Origin: Mycobacterium sp. Root265
GTDB taxonomy: Bacteria > Actinomycetota > Actinomycetes > Mycobacteriales > Mycobacteriaceae
Direction of reading: 5' to 3'
Assembly: GCF_001428895.1 (NCBI RefSeq)
Contig: NZ_LMJA01000030.1
Coordinates: 647,644-711,643, forward strand
DNA length: 64,000 bases
Within the stretch, counting starts at the first letter, position 1. Each line of letters opens with the position of its first letter. The notes beneath the pieces were generated by a model, which saw only the letters and a program-made list of their open reading frames with translations, was not told the origin of the DNA and made no database searches. Positions 9,029 through 17,463 of this stretch are shown one piece after another. The position numbers and the translations under genes are program-made.

Positions 9029-11197
9029 ATGAGCAAGTCTGCGCTGGCCATCACCGAAGAACACCAGGATCTCGCCGCCGCGGCCATCGGGCGGCTCCAA
9101 CGCTCCGGCAGCCGCGCCGCCGCCCGCGCCACCCTCGATCAACCCGGCAGCTATCCGCGCGAAATCTGGTCCGCAGGAGCAGAACTGGGCTGGAACGGGT
9201 TGGCATTGGCCGAAGAGTTCGGCGGATCGGGCTTCGGGCTCGCCGAGTTGGCGATCATCGCCGAGATCACCGGCCGCGAGCTCACCCCGGGCCCGTTCCT
9301 GCCGACCGTGGCCGCGGCCCTGGTGATCGACCGGTGCGCCCCCGATTCCGTGCGGGCCCAGCTTCTCCCGGGCCTGGCCGACGGCAGCACCGTCGCGGCC
9401 CTCGGTCTCAACGGGCAGGTGAACATGGAGTCCGATCTGACCGCCACCGCCCAGTGGCCCGCGGTCCTCGGTGCCCCGGATGCCGATGTGCTGGTGCTCG
9501 CGGCCGGCGAGGACCTGGTGGTGGTCGAGGCGGCCGCCGACGGAATCACCGTCACCGCACTGCCATCGCTGGACACCACCCGCTCGGTCGGGTCGGTGGC
9601 GATGCGGGGCGCCGCGATCTCCGCCGACCGGGTGCTGCGCGGCGCGGCCCGCCACGCCCGCACCGTGTTCCGCATCCTGGCCGCCGCGGAGTCCGTCGGT
9701 ATCAGCTGGGCCACCCTGGACATGGCTGTCGAGTACGCCAAGGTCCGTGAGCAGTTCGGCCGTACCATCGGTACCTTCCAGGCCGTCAAACACCATGCCG
9801 CGAACATGCTCGTCGCCGCCGAGCAGACCACCGCGGCCACCTGGGCCGCCGCCCGGGCCGACGACCTGGATGCGGCCTGGCTGCCGGCAGCGATCGCCGC
9901 GGCTCACGCAATTCGCGCTCAGGTCTTCAACGCGCAGAACAACATTCAGCTGCACGGCGGTATCGGGTTCACCTGGGAACACGACGCCCATCTGTACCTG
10001 CGCCGGGCGCGCAGCCTGTCCGCGCTGCTGACCGACGGTGCCGACCCGCTGACCGATCTGGTCGACGCACAGCGCGCCGGGCAGACCCACAGCGTGGCGT
10101 TCAGCGTGCCCCCGGAGGCCGAACAGTTCCGGGCAGCCGCCGCGGAGGCGGCCGCCAAGGTCCGCTCGCTGCCCGAGGCCGAGCAGCGTGACTTCCTGGT
10201 CAACTCCGGCTATCTGGTGGCGCACTGGCCGCAGCCGTGGGGGCGGGGCGCCGATGTGCTGGAGCAACTGGTCATCGAGGAGGAGTTCCGCGATGTCGCC
10301 ATTCCCGACATGGGTATCACCGGGTGGGTGACCCTGACCATCGCGCAGGCCGGTACCGACGATCAGCGTGAACGTTGGGTGGAGCCGGTGCTGCGCGGGC
10401 AGTCGATGTGGTGCCAGTTGTTCTCCGAACCCGAGGCCGGTTCGGATGCGGCCGCGGTGCGGACGTCGGCCAAGCGCGTCGACGGCGGTTGGACGGTGAC
10501 CGGCCAGAAGGTGTGGACCAGTCTGGCCCAGCACTGCCAGTGGGGCCTGGCCACCGTGCGCACCGATCCCGAGGCACCCAAGCACGCCGGCGTGACGATG
10601 ATGGCCATTGACATGAAAGCCCCTGGCGTGCGGGTCAATCCACTGCGCGGCATCACCGGTGACGCCCACTTCAACGAGGTGTTCTTCGATGACGTCTTCG
10701 TTCCCGACGCCGATGTGGTCGGCGATGTGAACAAGGGTTGGCTGGTCGCCCGCGCCACGCTGGGCAACGAGCGCATCTCGATCGGCGGTGGATCGGGTGC
10801 GCCAACCGGGTTCAGCACCGCCGATGTCGTGGCGCTGCTGGACCAGGCGCCGCCCGCGGTGGCCGCCGGCCATGTGCACGAGACGGGCCGGGTGATCGCC
10901 GAAACCCTGACCCTGCCCATGCTCAACCTGCGCCGGGTCAGCCGGGCCATCGCCGGCGCCGAGCCGGGGCCCGAGGGCAACGTGACCAAACTGTTGGTGG
11001 CCGAACAATCGCAGCGACTCACCGAACTCGGCATGGCGCTGGCCGGCGTCTCGGCGGTCACCGGACAGAACGACGGACTGACCCGGGCATACCTGGGCAA
11101 CCGCGCCATGACGATCGCCGGCGGGACGTCGGAGATCACCCGCAACACCATCGCGGAGCGGATCCTCGGCCTGCCCCGTGATCCCCTGCTCAAATAG
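9029..11197 (+). CDS. Tandem two-domain acyl-CoA dehydrogenase (FadE6/FadE34 type)
   Basis: A 722-residue fusion of two acyl-CoA dehydrogenase domains, about residues 1-345 and 350-722, roughly twice the normal length. The first half ends with EQFGRTIGTFQAVKHHAANM and LHGGIGFTWEHDAHLYL; the second has WCQLFSEPEAGSDAA, TGQKVWTSLAQHCQWG and the C-terminal AGGTSEITRNTIAERILGLP. Tandem FadE proteins of this kind act on bulky CoA esters; FadE34 (ChsE3) of M. tuberculosis oxidises a cholesterol side chain. ATG 9029 has no clear Shine-Dalgarno; a TAACTT hexamer ends 9 nt upstream. It stands alone between divergent lipC and the HD-protein gene. The substrate is not known. Confidence 0.88.
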   Translation: MSKSALAITEEHQDLAAAAIGRLQRSGSRAAARATLDQPGSYPREIWSAGAELGWNGLALAEEFGGSGFGLAELAIIAEITGRELTPGPFLPTVAAALVIDRCAPDSVRAQLLPGLADGSTVAALGLNGQVNMESDLTATAQWPAVLGAPDADVLVLAAGEDLVVVEAAADGITVTALPSLDTTRSVGSVAMRGAAISADRVLRGAARHARTVFRILAAAESVGISWATLDMAVEYAKVREQFGRTIGTFQAVKHHAANMLVAAEQTTAATWAAARADDLDAAWLPAAIAAAHAIRAQVFNAQNNIQLHGGIGFTWEHDAHLYLRRARSLSALLTDGADPLTDLVDAQRAGQTHSVAFSVPPEAEQFRAAAAEAAAKVRSLPEAEQRDFLVNSGYLVAHWPQPWGRGADVLEQLVIEEEFRDVAIPDMGITGWVTLTIAQAGTDDQRERWVEPVLRGQSMWCQLFSEPEAGSDAAAVRTSAKRVDGGWTVTGQKVWTSLAQHCQWGLATVRTDPEAPKHAGVTMMAIDMKAPGVRVNPLRGITGDAHFNEVFFDDVFVPDADVVGDVNKGWLVARATLGNERISIGGGSGAPTGFSTADVVALLDQAPPAVAAGHVHETGRVIAETLTLPMLNLRRVSRAIAGAEPGPEGNVTKLLVAEQSQRLTELGMALAGVSAVTGQNDGLTRAYLGNRAMTIAGGTSEITRNTIAERILGLPRDPLLK

Positions 11198-11276
11198 CCG
11201 CCGGGAGACCAACATTCGGTGAACAGTCGGCCACGAGGGGTGCGGGGACGCGGCGACTGTGCCTATACCTGAAACC

Positions 11277-11807
11277 ATGCCCGAGCACACCGACCTTGCC
11301 GATGTCCTGCTGTCGCTGCGCGGGGTGTGGGATGAGGTCGCCGTCGACGAACTGGACCATGCGCTGCAGTCCGCGGCCCGCGCGATGGAGGACGGGGCCG
11401 ATGACGAACTGGTGCTGGCCGCCGCCCTGCACGACATCGCACACAGCCCGCTGATGCCCGCCGGCCCGGCGCATGACCTGCTGGCGCGAGAGTGGCTGAC
11501 GCCCCGGTACGGGCAGCGGGTGGGCTGGCTGGCGGGGGCTCATGTGGCCGCGAAGCGTTACCTGGCGGCGACCGTCCCCGGCTATCGGCTCAGCGCCATC
11601 TCGGAACGGTCGCTGCAGCATCAGGGAGGGGCGGCAGTGGACCCCGCCTTCGTCAACCATCCGTGGTGGCCGGATGCGTTGCGGTTGCGTCACTATGACG
11701 ATGCGGCAAAGGATCCCGGTGCCGTGGGTGCCACCGTCGAGCAGGTGCTCGAGGTCGCGCGCCGGGTGCGCGTCAGCCGCGATCCCGATCCGGACGCCGC
11801 CCGGTAA
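11277..11807 (+). CDS. HD-domain protein resembling PhnZ-type diiron oxygenases
   Basis: A 176-residue HD-superfamily protein. The metal-binding core is AALHDIAH (His52-Asp53, His56) with a preceding histidine at 28. The later pattern is that of the PhnZ/TmpB oxygenase branch rather than of phosphohydrolases: GAHVAAKRYL (His89, Lys93), RSLQHQGG (Ser112) and LRLRHYDDAAK (Asp141/142). PhnZ uses a mixed-valence diiron centre to cleave a C-P bond in hydroxyphosphonates. ATG 11277 is chosen over GTG 11259: there is no Shine-Dalgarno, and TATACC lies 7 nt before the ATG. No phosphonate transport or degradation gene is nearby, so the substrate is open. Confidence 0.72.
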   Translation: MPEHTDLADVLLSLRGVWDEVAVDELDHALQSAARAMEDGADDELVLAAALHDIAHSPLMPAGPAHDLLAREWLTPRYGQRVGWLAGAHVAAKRYLAATVPGYRLSAISERSLQHQGGAAVDPAFVNHPWWPDALRLRHYDDAAKDPGAVGATVEQVLEVARRVRVSRDPDPDAAR

Positions 11808-11821
11808 GCAATACTGTCGGG

Positions 11822-12736
11822 GTGTCGACAACCGCCGCCTTCCATCGGGAGCTGACCCGCTTCGCGCGCGTCCTGCCTCGCAAGATCGTCACTCCGAAGA
11901 ATCTCGGTCTGTTGCAGCGGATGACCGTGCTGGCCGACCGTCGTGTCCCGCCCGGGGTCGAGGTACTCACCTTGGCCTCCGGTGTCGGGGTCCGGTTGTA
12001 CCGGCCGGCCGGAGTGGCAGCGCCCGGCCCGGCCCTGCTGTGGATCCACGGCGGCGGTTACGTGATCGGTAGCGCCGCCCAGGACGACGTGCTGTGCCGC
12101 CGCTTCGCGTCCGCGCTCGGCGTGACGGTGGCCTCGGTGGACTACCGGCTGGCGCCGCAGAATCCGTATCCGGCCGGCCTGGAGGACTGCTACGCGGCCC
12201 TGACCTGGCTGGCCGGACTGCCCGCTGTCGATTCGGGGCGGGTGGCGATCGGCGGTGCCAGCGCCGGAGGCGGACTTGCCGCCGCGCTGGCCTTGCTGGC
12301 CCGCGACCGCGGGGAGGTGTCGCTGGTGGCGCAACTGCTGGTGTACCCGATGCTCGATGACCGGTCGGTCGGCGCGCAGTTCGACGATCCGGGGCACCGG
12401 CTGTGGACACATGAGAGCAATCGCCTGGCCTGGTCCGCATATCTGGGCGGCGCCGACCCCGAGGTGGCGGTGCCCGCCCGGCGACAGGACCTCAGTGGGC
12501 TACCTCCGGCATGGGTCGGTGTCGGCACCCTCGATCTGTTCCACGACGAGGACCTCGCCTATGCCGAGCGCCTGCGCGAGGCGGGCGTGTCGTGCGATGT
12601 CGAGGTGGTGCAGGGGGCGTTTCACGGCTTTGACGGCATCGCGCCGAAAACCGCGGTGTCGCGGGACTTCTTCGACAGCCAGTGCGCCACGCTACGGCGG
12701 GCATTCACCGGCGAGCCGGTCCCGTCACCCGCCTAG
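11822..12736 (+). CDS. lipW: Alpha/beta-hydrolase esterase, LipW-like
   Basis: A 304-residue esterase of the hormone-sensitive-lipase family. The oxyanion motif is canonical (LLWIHGGGYVIG), the nucleophile elbow is [16 protein letters not shown], and the C-terminal acid and base are in GTLDLFHDEDLAYAE and GAFHGFDGI. It starts with GTG, 14 nt after the HD-protein stop codon, without a Shine-Dalgarno sequence; TACTGT ends 4 nt upstream, so it may have its own promoter as well as read-through. Size and position in the Rv0214-Rv0222-like block fit LipW (Rv0217c). Confidence 0.87.
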   Translation: MSTTAAFHRELTRFARVLPRKIVTPKNLGLLQRMTVLADRRVPPGVEVLTLASGVGVRLYRPAGVAAPGPALLWIHGGGYVIGSAAQDDVLCRRFASALGVTVASVDYRLAPQNPYPAGLEDCYAALTWLAGLPAVDSGRVAIGGASAGGGLAAALALLARDRGEVSLVAQLLVYPMLDDRSVGAQFDDPGHRLWTHESNRLAWSAYLGGADPEVAVPARRQDLSGLPPAWVGVGTLDLFHDEDLAYAERLREAGVSCDVEVVQGAFHGFDGIAPKTAVSRDFFDSQCATLRRAFTGEPVPSPA

Positions 12737-12761
12737 GCGGATGACGGGAGCCCCGGTTCTG

Positions 12762-13148
12762 CTAGCCGGCCATGAACTCCGAATAGGCCGATGCCAATTC
12801 GGGCGACAGCAGCGTGACGTTGCACTGCCGCTGGGTGTCCCCGATCGGTGCCAGGATGCCGCGCAGCTCGTAGTACTCCTGCGAGTTCGCCGTGAAATAG
12901 GCCCGGATATTGGCCGAGGCCTCGGCGCGCGGCTGCGTGCGGGCCGCCTGCACCACCTGATTGGCGCCCGGATGGGCATTCAGGTAGGCACTGGCGGCGC
13001 CGGTCACCGAGCTGACGGTGCCGGCCACGGCGTCGGGGTTGCAATTCGGAGCGGCCGAGGCGGTCGGCGCAGCTACCAGCGCGACGGTGGCAGCACCGAG
13101 CAGACAGCCCGCGGAGACCCGGCGCATGCGTGTGTTCTTCAGCTTCAT
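12762..13148 (-). CDS. Secreted hemophore-like protein (paralogue of the Rv0203 type)
   Basis: A 128-residue exported protein with a Sec signal peptide (KNTRMRRVSAGCLLG... cleaved after ASA, about residue 32). The mature part is short and helical, with two cysteines (CNPD and RQCNV) that could pair. It contains SAYLNAHPGANQ (Tyr55, His59), the same Y-x3-H-P block as the hemophore at 41625-42164; in Rv0203 of M. tuberculosis this Tyr and His take part in heme binding. The start ATG 13148 follows AAGGAC. It is likely a secreted heme-binding or heme-transfer protein, but the gene stands alone, away from any MmpL partner. Confidence 0.75.
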   Translation of the reverse strand: MKLKNTRMRRVSAGCLLGAATVALVAAPTASAAPNCNPDAVAGTVSSVTGAASAYLNAHPGANQVVQAARTQPRAEASANIRAYFTANSQEYYELRGILAPIGDTQRQCNVTLLSPELASAYSEFMAG

Positions 13149-13527
13149 GATTGATTGGTGTCCTTCGTGTTCTGATCTTCTGTATGCCTCGTGCTAGACA
13201 TCCCAGGCTTACGGTCCCAGACCCGAAAACAACGGTACGCGTGCCTTGTTGGTGCCCCGCCGGACCGTAGATCAAACGTCGGACGGTAGGCGCCGGTGTT
13301 ACATCATCCGGACGTGACTTCGGTCGCAATCGCGTCGAAAACCGTCTCGCCCTCTGACAATTTGCGGCATTTTCTTATGTCAACCGGCAAACGTTTAATT
13401 GATCGTGATCTGCACTGTGACCGGATTGTTATCCGGATCAGCCGCGGAACGGAGTCCGCTCGGTTTTCCGGATAAGCGTTGTGGGTAGCCGACTCCGGAA
13501 TGTGTCACAACTGCAGAAAGGGAGCCG
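13149..13527. other. Intergenic region with a SigF-type promoter
   Basis: This 379-bp gap is less GC-rich than its surroundings and holds no convincing reading frame. It contains the 5' region of the hemophore-like gene on the minus strand, a small hairpin around 13420-13438 (CCGGAT/ATCCGG) and a SigF-type promoter at 13462-13487 that reads toward the short ORF at 13528. Confidence 0.6.
13462..13487 (+). promoter_or_regulatory. SigF-type promoter (GGTTT-N16-GGGTA)
   Basis: GGTTT at 13462-13466 and GGGTA at 13483-13487 are separated by 16 bp, matching the mycobacterial SigF consensus GGTTT-N15-17-GGGTA. The expected start of transcription is near 13494, leaving a leader of about 34 nt with a strong ribosome binding site before ATG 13528. 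Confidence 0.7.
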
Positions 13528-13665
13528 ATGCCTCGCGGTAAAGGTGTGTACGTCGATGACGACGATTCAGGTGACGGCTCCCGGCCCAAGGTGGACGAGT
13601 CCGATGTCGATGAGCAGACACCGGATGTGCACAAGCCCGAACCGGGCACGGAACCACCGGACTGA
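13528..13665 (+). CDS. Small acidic protein, 45 residues, unknown function
   Basis: A short ORF starting MPRGKGVYVDDDDSGDG and ending GTEPPD. About a third of the residues are Asp or Glu, there is no hydrophobic segment and no cysteine, so it is probably a soluble, disordered protein. Support for it being real: AGAAAGGGAG lies 5 nt before the ATG, a SigF-type promoter lies ~40 bp upstream, and it fills the space up to the convergent amidohydrolase gene, whose stop is 3 nt away. SigF governs stationary-phase and stress genes in mycobacteria, including many small proteins. Function is unknown. Confidence 0.72.
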   Translation: MPRGKGVYVDDDDSGDGSRPKVDESDVDEQTPDVHKPEPGTEPPD

Positions 13666-13668
13666 CGT

Positions 13669-14970
13669 TCACCTGCGATAGGTGATCTCCCCGTCGATCA
13701 ACGTGGCCACGACGGCGCTGCCGTCCAGGTCGTGGAGAAGCTTCGCCGGCGGCACGTCGAGCACGCACAGATCGCCCGGCTGGCCGGGCGTCACGCTGCG
13801 CGGCGCCGTCGGCGCGGTCGCCGTGCCCAGGAACAGTTCCAGGGCGGTGCGGGCACCGACGCGTTCGGCCGCACCCAATAGTGCGCCGTCCGGTGTGCGA
13901 CGGTGCACCGCGGCGCGCATGGCGGCCCATGGGTCGCCGTCACCGAAGGGCATGTCGGTCGACAACGCCACCCGCACCCCGGCATCCAGCAGCGACGCGA
14001 GCCGCCACAGCTGATGGTGCTCGTCGGCCGGGACGTCCGTGAGGTACTGGTCACCGCGCTCGGCCACGAAATTGGGTTGGGTGATCACCGTGACACCCAG
14101 GTCGACGAGGTCGGCGAGGCAGTCGTCGGGCACCACCGCGGCGTGCTCGATGCGATCGTCCGGATGACTGCCCGCGGCGCGCAACGCAGCGATGGTGATG
14201 ACCAGTTGCGCCGCGGTGACACAGTGCACGGCGACCGGAGCGTCGTCACGATGGCGGCGGATGACCCAATCGGTGAGCTCGTCGAGGTTCAGATTGTCGT
14301 CATGCAGGATGCGTTTTCCCGGCGCCAGATGGTGTAGCCGCTGACGCATTCCACCGTGCCGGTGCACCTCGTCCAACTTGACGATGTCGCCGATGTCGAG
14401 ATCCGGTGTGGCATCGGTGATTCCGGTGATCCCGTAGGCGGATAGTCGGTGACTCAGGTCGTCGATCGCGGTGTCGCGGCGCTGCAGCGCATCCGACCAG
14501 GTGCGGTCGGCGCTGCGCAACCGGCCATCGGGGTGGTCGGCCAGGCCGACTGCGGCCAGGCCCTCCGAGTTCAAGGTCCACAGGATCCCGCTGCGGTGCT
14601 GAATCCGTACCGGAACCGGCGGGGCGAGGGTATCCAGCCGGGCCCGATCCAGCGGGCCGGCCACCGCTTCGTGGTAGCCGACCGCGCGGATCCAGCCGTC
14701 CTCTCCCGGTTGTGCGTCGGCCAGAATCCGGGCCAGGTCGTCACGGTCGTTCACCTCGGTGGTGCCGACCCGGACCGAATCGGCCGCCGCCGCAGCCGAA
14801 TGCACGTGCACATGGTGATCGTGCAACCCGGGGATGACCGCACCGCCGGCCGCGTCGATCACCTGCTCATCGGGGTGCGCGGGGAGTTCGGAGGCCATCT
14901 CGGTGATTTGCGCACCGACGCGGAGGTCGACCACCCGTCCGTCGAGCAGCGCTGCTCGTTGGATCAACAT
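13669..14970 (-). CDS. Amidohydrolase-family metal-dependent hydrolase (YtcJ-like)
   Basis: A 433-residue amidohydrolase of the exoenzyme-like amidohydrolase_3 group. The N-terminal beta domain is followed by the metal-binding HxH in PGLHDHHVHVH, a conserved histidine in APVAVHCVTA, DRIEHAAVV, and the catalytic aspartate in ALSTDMPFGDGDPW, which completes the binuclear site ligands. The C-terminus returns to the beta domain (GDLCVLDV). It follows the CoA-transferase gene with a 7-nt overlap and is probably co-translated with it. The natural substrate (amide, carbamate or cyclic imide) cannot be deduced. Confidence 0.83.
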   Translation of the reverse strand: MLIQRAALLDGRVVDLRVGAQITEMASELPAHPDEQVIDAAGGAVIPGLHDHHVHVHSAAAAADSVRVGTTEVNDRDDLARILADAQPGEDGWIRAVGYHEAVAGPLDRARLDTLAPPVPVRIQHRSGILWTLNSEGLAAVGLADHPDGRLRSADRTWSDALQRRDTAIDDLSHRLSAYGITGITDATPDLDIGDIVKLDEVHRHGGMRQRLHHLAPGKRILHDDNLNLDELTDWVIRRHRDDAPVAVHCVTAAQLVITIAALRAAGSHPDDRIEHAAVVPDDCLADLVDLGVTVITQPNFVAERGDQYLTDVPADEHHQLWRLASLLDAGVRVALSTDMPFGDGDPWAAMRAAVHRRTPDGALLGAAERVGARTALELFLGTATAPTAPRSVTPGQPGDLCVLDVPPAKLLHDLDGSAVVATLIDGEITYRR

Positions 14971-16079
14971 GACACGGAATGCCTTTCGTCCAGCAGTGCC
15001 TGCACCGCAGCATCGTCGGCGCCCAGCGCGGGTGCCGACGCGCCTGTTGCCGGTTCGACGGGTTCCCGGACGGGCCCGCCGACAAACCCGGCGTAGCCGG
15101 CGGCGGTCGCCGACATCGACACCTCCACCAGTTCACCACCGCCCCGCGTCAACGCTTCGGCCACGGCGGCCGCGGCATGCAGACCGGTCAGCGGATCCGC
15201 GATCGCGTCGCCGACGAAGACCGGTCCGTCGGAACCCGCGCCGACCAGTCCACCGGCCACTGCCGCGTCGTCGCCGAAGGCGACCCGGGTGCCGCTGTCA
15301 CCGTCGGAGCCGTATCCACTGATACGCAACCAGATCCGCCCGGCCCGTGGTGCGATGTCGCCCGGCCCGAGGCCACGGCGGATCAGCGCGGCGGGCCGCG
15401 ACCCCTCGATCACGACATCGGCCGCCGCCAACAGCCGCTGCATCGCCGCGTGGTCATCGAATTCGATGGCATAGGAGAGCTTTCCGCGGTTCATCCAGTC
15501 GTAGAAGGCGGCAGACCCCGCTCTGGTGCCATCGGGACGGCGGCGGCTCTCGGCCTTGATCACGGTGGCATCCGCGCCACCGAGCAGCTGCCCGCACAAC
15601 GGGCCCGCCCACATCGATGACATGTCGACGACCAGCAGCCGGCCGGAACGCTGTGCCCGGGGTCCGTGCGGCAGGGTGACCGGCGGGCGGGGTGCCGCCT
15701 CGCCGAGGACGGCCGCCGGCAGGCCCAGCAGCCGGGCCCGGTCCACGGCGGCTGCCGCGGCGCGGGTGGACACCCAGCGCTGCAGCTGCGGCCACGGGTC
15801 GGCGCCTACCTCGTCGACCTCGATCAGTGCGGGTACCGCGGCGATGTCGTCGGGGCGGGACAACGTGAACGCGCACCACGTGTCGGCACCGCGCAGGATG
15901 CGGGACGCCCCGCCGGCCGAGGTCTGCCCTTTGGCGGTCAGTCCCAGCAGCGCTGCCCGCCCGGTGAGCAACCCGGCGGCGTCGACCGGGGGGCCGGCGT
16001 GCGTAGTGAACGCGTCCGCCACCTCCTGGGCGCGCGCACTCAGCGCTTCCGGGACGCCGACGGTGCTCACACCCGCCAT
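14964..16079 (-). CDS. Family III CoA-transferase (CaiB/BaiF type)
   Basis: A 371-residue protein of the class III CoA-transferases, which move CoA between acyl groups through a mixed anhydride on an aspartate. Family features: LLVVDMSSMWAGPLCGQLLGGADATVIKAES, WMNRGKLSYAIE, and PVFVGDAIADPLTGLHAAAAV, which contains the likely catalytic Asp region. The first ~130 residues look like a divergent N-terminal portion. It overlaps the amidohydrolase gene by 7 nt and lies 27 bp after the double-hotdog gene. Together the three would fit activation, hydration and hydrolysis of an organic acid or amide, but that pathway is inference. Confidence 0.83.
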   Translation of the reverse strand: MAGVSTVGVPEALSARAQEVADAFTTHAGPPVDAAGLLTGRAALLGLTAKGQTSAGGASRILRGADTWCAFTLSRPDDIAAVPALIEVDEVGADPWPQLQRWVSTRAAAAAVDRARLLGLPAAVLGEAAPRPPVTLPHGPRAQRSGRLLVVDMSSMWAGPLCGQLLGGADATVIKAESRRRPDGTRAGSAAFYDWMNRGKLSYAIEFDDHAAMQRLLAAADVVIEGSRPAALIRRGLGPGDIAPRAGRIWLRISGYGSDGDSGTRVAFGDDAAVAGGLVGAGSDGPVFVGDAIADPLTGLHAAAAVAEALTRGGGELVEVSMSATAAGYAGFVGGPVREPVEPATGASAPALGADDAAVQALLDERHSVSC

Positions 16080-16106
16080 CTTGCCTCGTATCAGACTTGC
16101 CCCATA

Positions 16107-17072
16107 TCAGAAATGCAAAGCGGTGAAGCGCCAGTCCAGCACCTGACCCCGGCCCTCCCCTACGGCGTGGACCAGTGAGCGCAGCCGTAGCCGCGTGCCC
16201 GCCGGGGCGGGCGTGGCGGCCTCGATGTGCAGTTCGCTGTGCAGGGTGTCGTTCTCGTGCACGGGCCCGGTGTGATCGCAGGATTCCCAGCCCAGCACGG
16301 TCGCCAGGTTCGGCAGCAACCGGACCGCCTGGGCCAGCGCCAGCCCGATGGTGTGCCCGCCGTACACCAACCGCTGCCCGCCGACACGCCAATCATGATG
16401 GGTGGCAGCGATGTTCAGTGACAGTCTGGCCAACTCCGGTGCGCTGGTGACGACATCGGCGGTGCTGTGCAGGACGGTACCGACCAGGGAGTGATCGAAC
16501 CCGGTGCCGTTGAACGCCTCCGCGTTCCAGTCCGCCGTCGGGTCCGGTGGGCTCTGGCGATCGGCGCCGACGGCGTCGAGGTCATCGGCATGTCCGGTCC
16601 GCACATCATCGCCGGACAACGGGAGCATGGCGCAGCGGTAGAAGTCCAGGACCGACCGTCCGTCCTGATCCGCCGTGGTCATCCGCAGCGCGGCCAGGCC
16701 GGTCGCGGCCCGCCCCGGTTTTGCCGAGTTCTGCCGCAGTGCGACCACCTCGGTCCGGGTGCTCAAGGTGTCACCGATGGCCGGGAAGCGGTGGAACTGC
16801 AGCCCGCGGTAGAACAGGTTGGCCTTGACGCGCTGGGTCACCAGCGTCGACTGACCGATCGCCACATCGCAGACCAACGCGGGATGTGCCAGCGGTCCGC
16901 CGCTGCCGGTGACCGCCGCAGCCAGGCGGGCATCCAGTGCCAGCCGGAGACGGTCGCCCAGAATGCTCTGGTGCGTGGCCGCCGCGCCGGAGGTCAGGGT
17001 CATCGACGGCGCGGTGTCGAACACCTGCCCGACCTGCAGGTCGTCGAAATAGGGCCCGCCGTTTCCAGTCAC
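16107..17072 (-). CDS. Double-hotdog (MaoC-like) hydratase family protein, Rv0216-like
   Basis: A 321-residue protein with two hotdog-type segments. The N-terminus, GPYFDDLQVGQVFDTAPSMTLT, is typical of MaoC dehydratases, and the second half has the cognate RLVYGGHTIGLALAQAVRLLP and DHTGPVHENDTL. In M. tuberculosis Rv0216 is a double-hotdog protein reported as important for survival in the host, and neighbouring genes here (lipW, fadD4) belong to the same block. The start is GTG 17072, with the hexamer TAGAGT 7 nt upstream and no Shine-Dalgarno. Hydration of an enoyl-CoA is the family expectation, not shown here. Confidence 0.8.
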   Translation of the reverse strand: MTGNGGPYFDDLQVGQVFDTAPSMTLTSGAAATHQSILGDRLRLALDARLAAAVTGSGGPLAHPALVCDVAIGQSTLVTQRVKANLFYRGLQFHRFPAIGDTLSTRTEVVALRQNSAKPGRAATGLAALRMTTADQDGRSVLDFYRCAMLPLSGDDVRTGHADDLDAVGADRQSPPDPTADWNAEAFNGTGFDHSLVGTVLHSTADVVTSAPELARLSLNIAATHHDWRVGGQRLVYGGHTIGLALAQAVRLLPNLATVLGWESCDHTGPVHENDTLHSELHIEAATPAPAGTRLRLRSLVHAVGEGRGQVLDWRFTALHF

Positions 17073-17079
17073 GGCTCGG

Positions 17080-17085
17080 ACTCTA
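17080..17085 (-). promoter_or_regulatory. -10 hexamer TAGAGT of the double-hotdog gene
   Basis: TAGAGT on the minus strand, 7 nt before GTG 17072, in the 16-bp gap after the ArsR gene. It suggests a separate leaderless transcript for the downstream three-gene set. Confidence 0.5.
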
Positions 17086-17088
17086 GTT

Positions 17089-17463
17089 TCAGGCGTGCGG
17101 TGGCTCGCCGGTCACCCGGTGATCGGCATGGTTGAGGCCCTCCTGCACCAACCTGCCCAGGTGCCCGTCACGCAGTCGGTAGAACACCCGTCGCCCGTCC
17201 TTGCGGGTGTCCACCAACCGGGCAAACCGGAGTTTGGCCAGGTGCTGACTGACAGACGTGCGGGAACCGCCGGTGACCTCGGCCAGCGCACTCACATCGG
17301 CTTCGCCCTGGGTCAGCAGCCAGAGCAGGTGCAGACGGGTCGGGTCGGCCAGCATCCGGAAGGTTTCGCTGGCGGCGTCGAGGCGGTCGCGGTCCGGGGA
17401 CGCATCATGGACGAGACTCGGCGACGGCTCGGCTCGGGGTTTCTCGGGCGATGTCCCGCCCAT
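17089..17463 (-). CDS. ArsR/SmtB-family transcriptional regulator
   Basis: A 124-residue winged-helix repressor: FRMLADPTRLHLLWLLTQGE, the recognition helix in VTGGSRTSVSQHLAKLRFARLV and the wing TRKDGRRVFYRLRDGHLG. No cysteine pair of the ArsR alpha3 metal site is visible; histidines near the C-terminus (HADHRVTGEPPHA) could bind a metal as in other SmtB-type sensors. ATG 17463 is preferred over GTG 17472 because GGGAGGGG then stands 8 nt upstream. It overlaps the 3' end of the MFS gene by 59 nt in another frame, so both are one operon; it likely autoregulates through the palindrome at 18683-18714. Confidence 0.88.
   Translation of the reverse strand: MGGTSPEKPRAEPSPSLVHDASPDRDRLDAASETFRMLADPTRLHLLWLLTQGEADVSALAEVTGGSRTSVSQHLAKLRFARLVDTRKDGRRVFYRLRDGHLGRLVQEGLNHADHRVTGEPPHA

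Noticed and set aside
13395-13649. 84-residue minus-strand ORF over the short acidic protein gene
   Set aside because: It has no ribosome site, runs antisense through a well-supported small gene and its promoter, and has no recognisable features.
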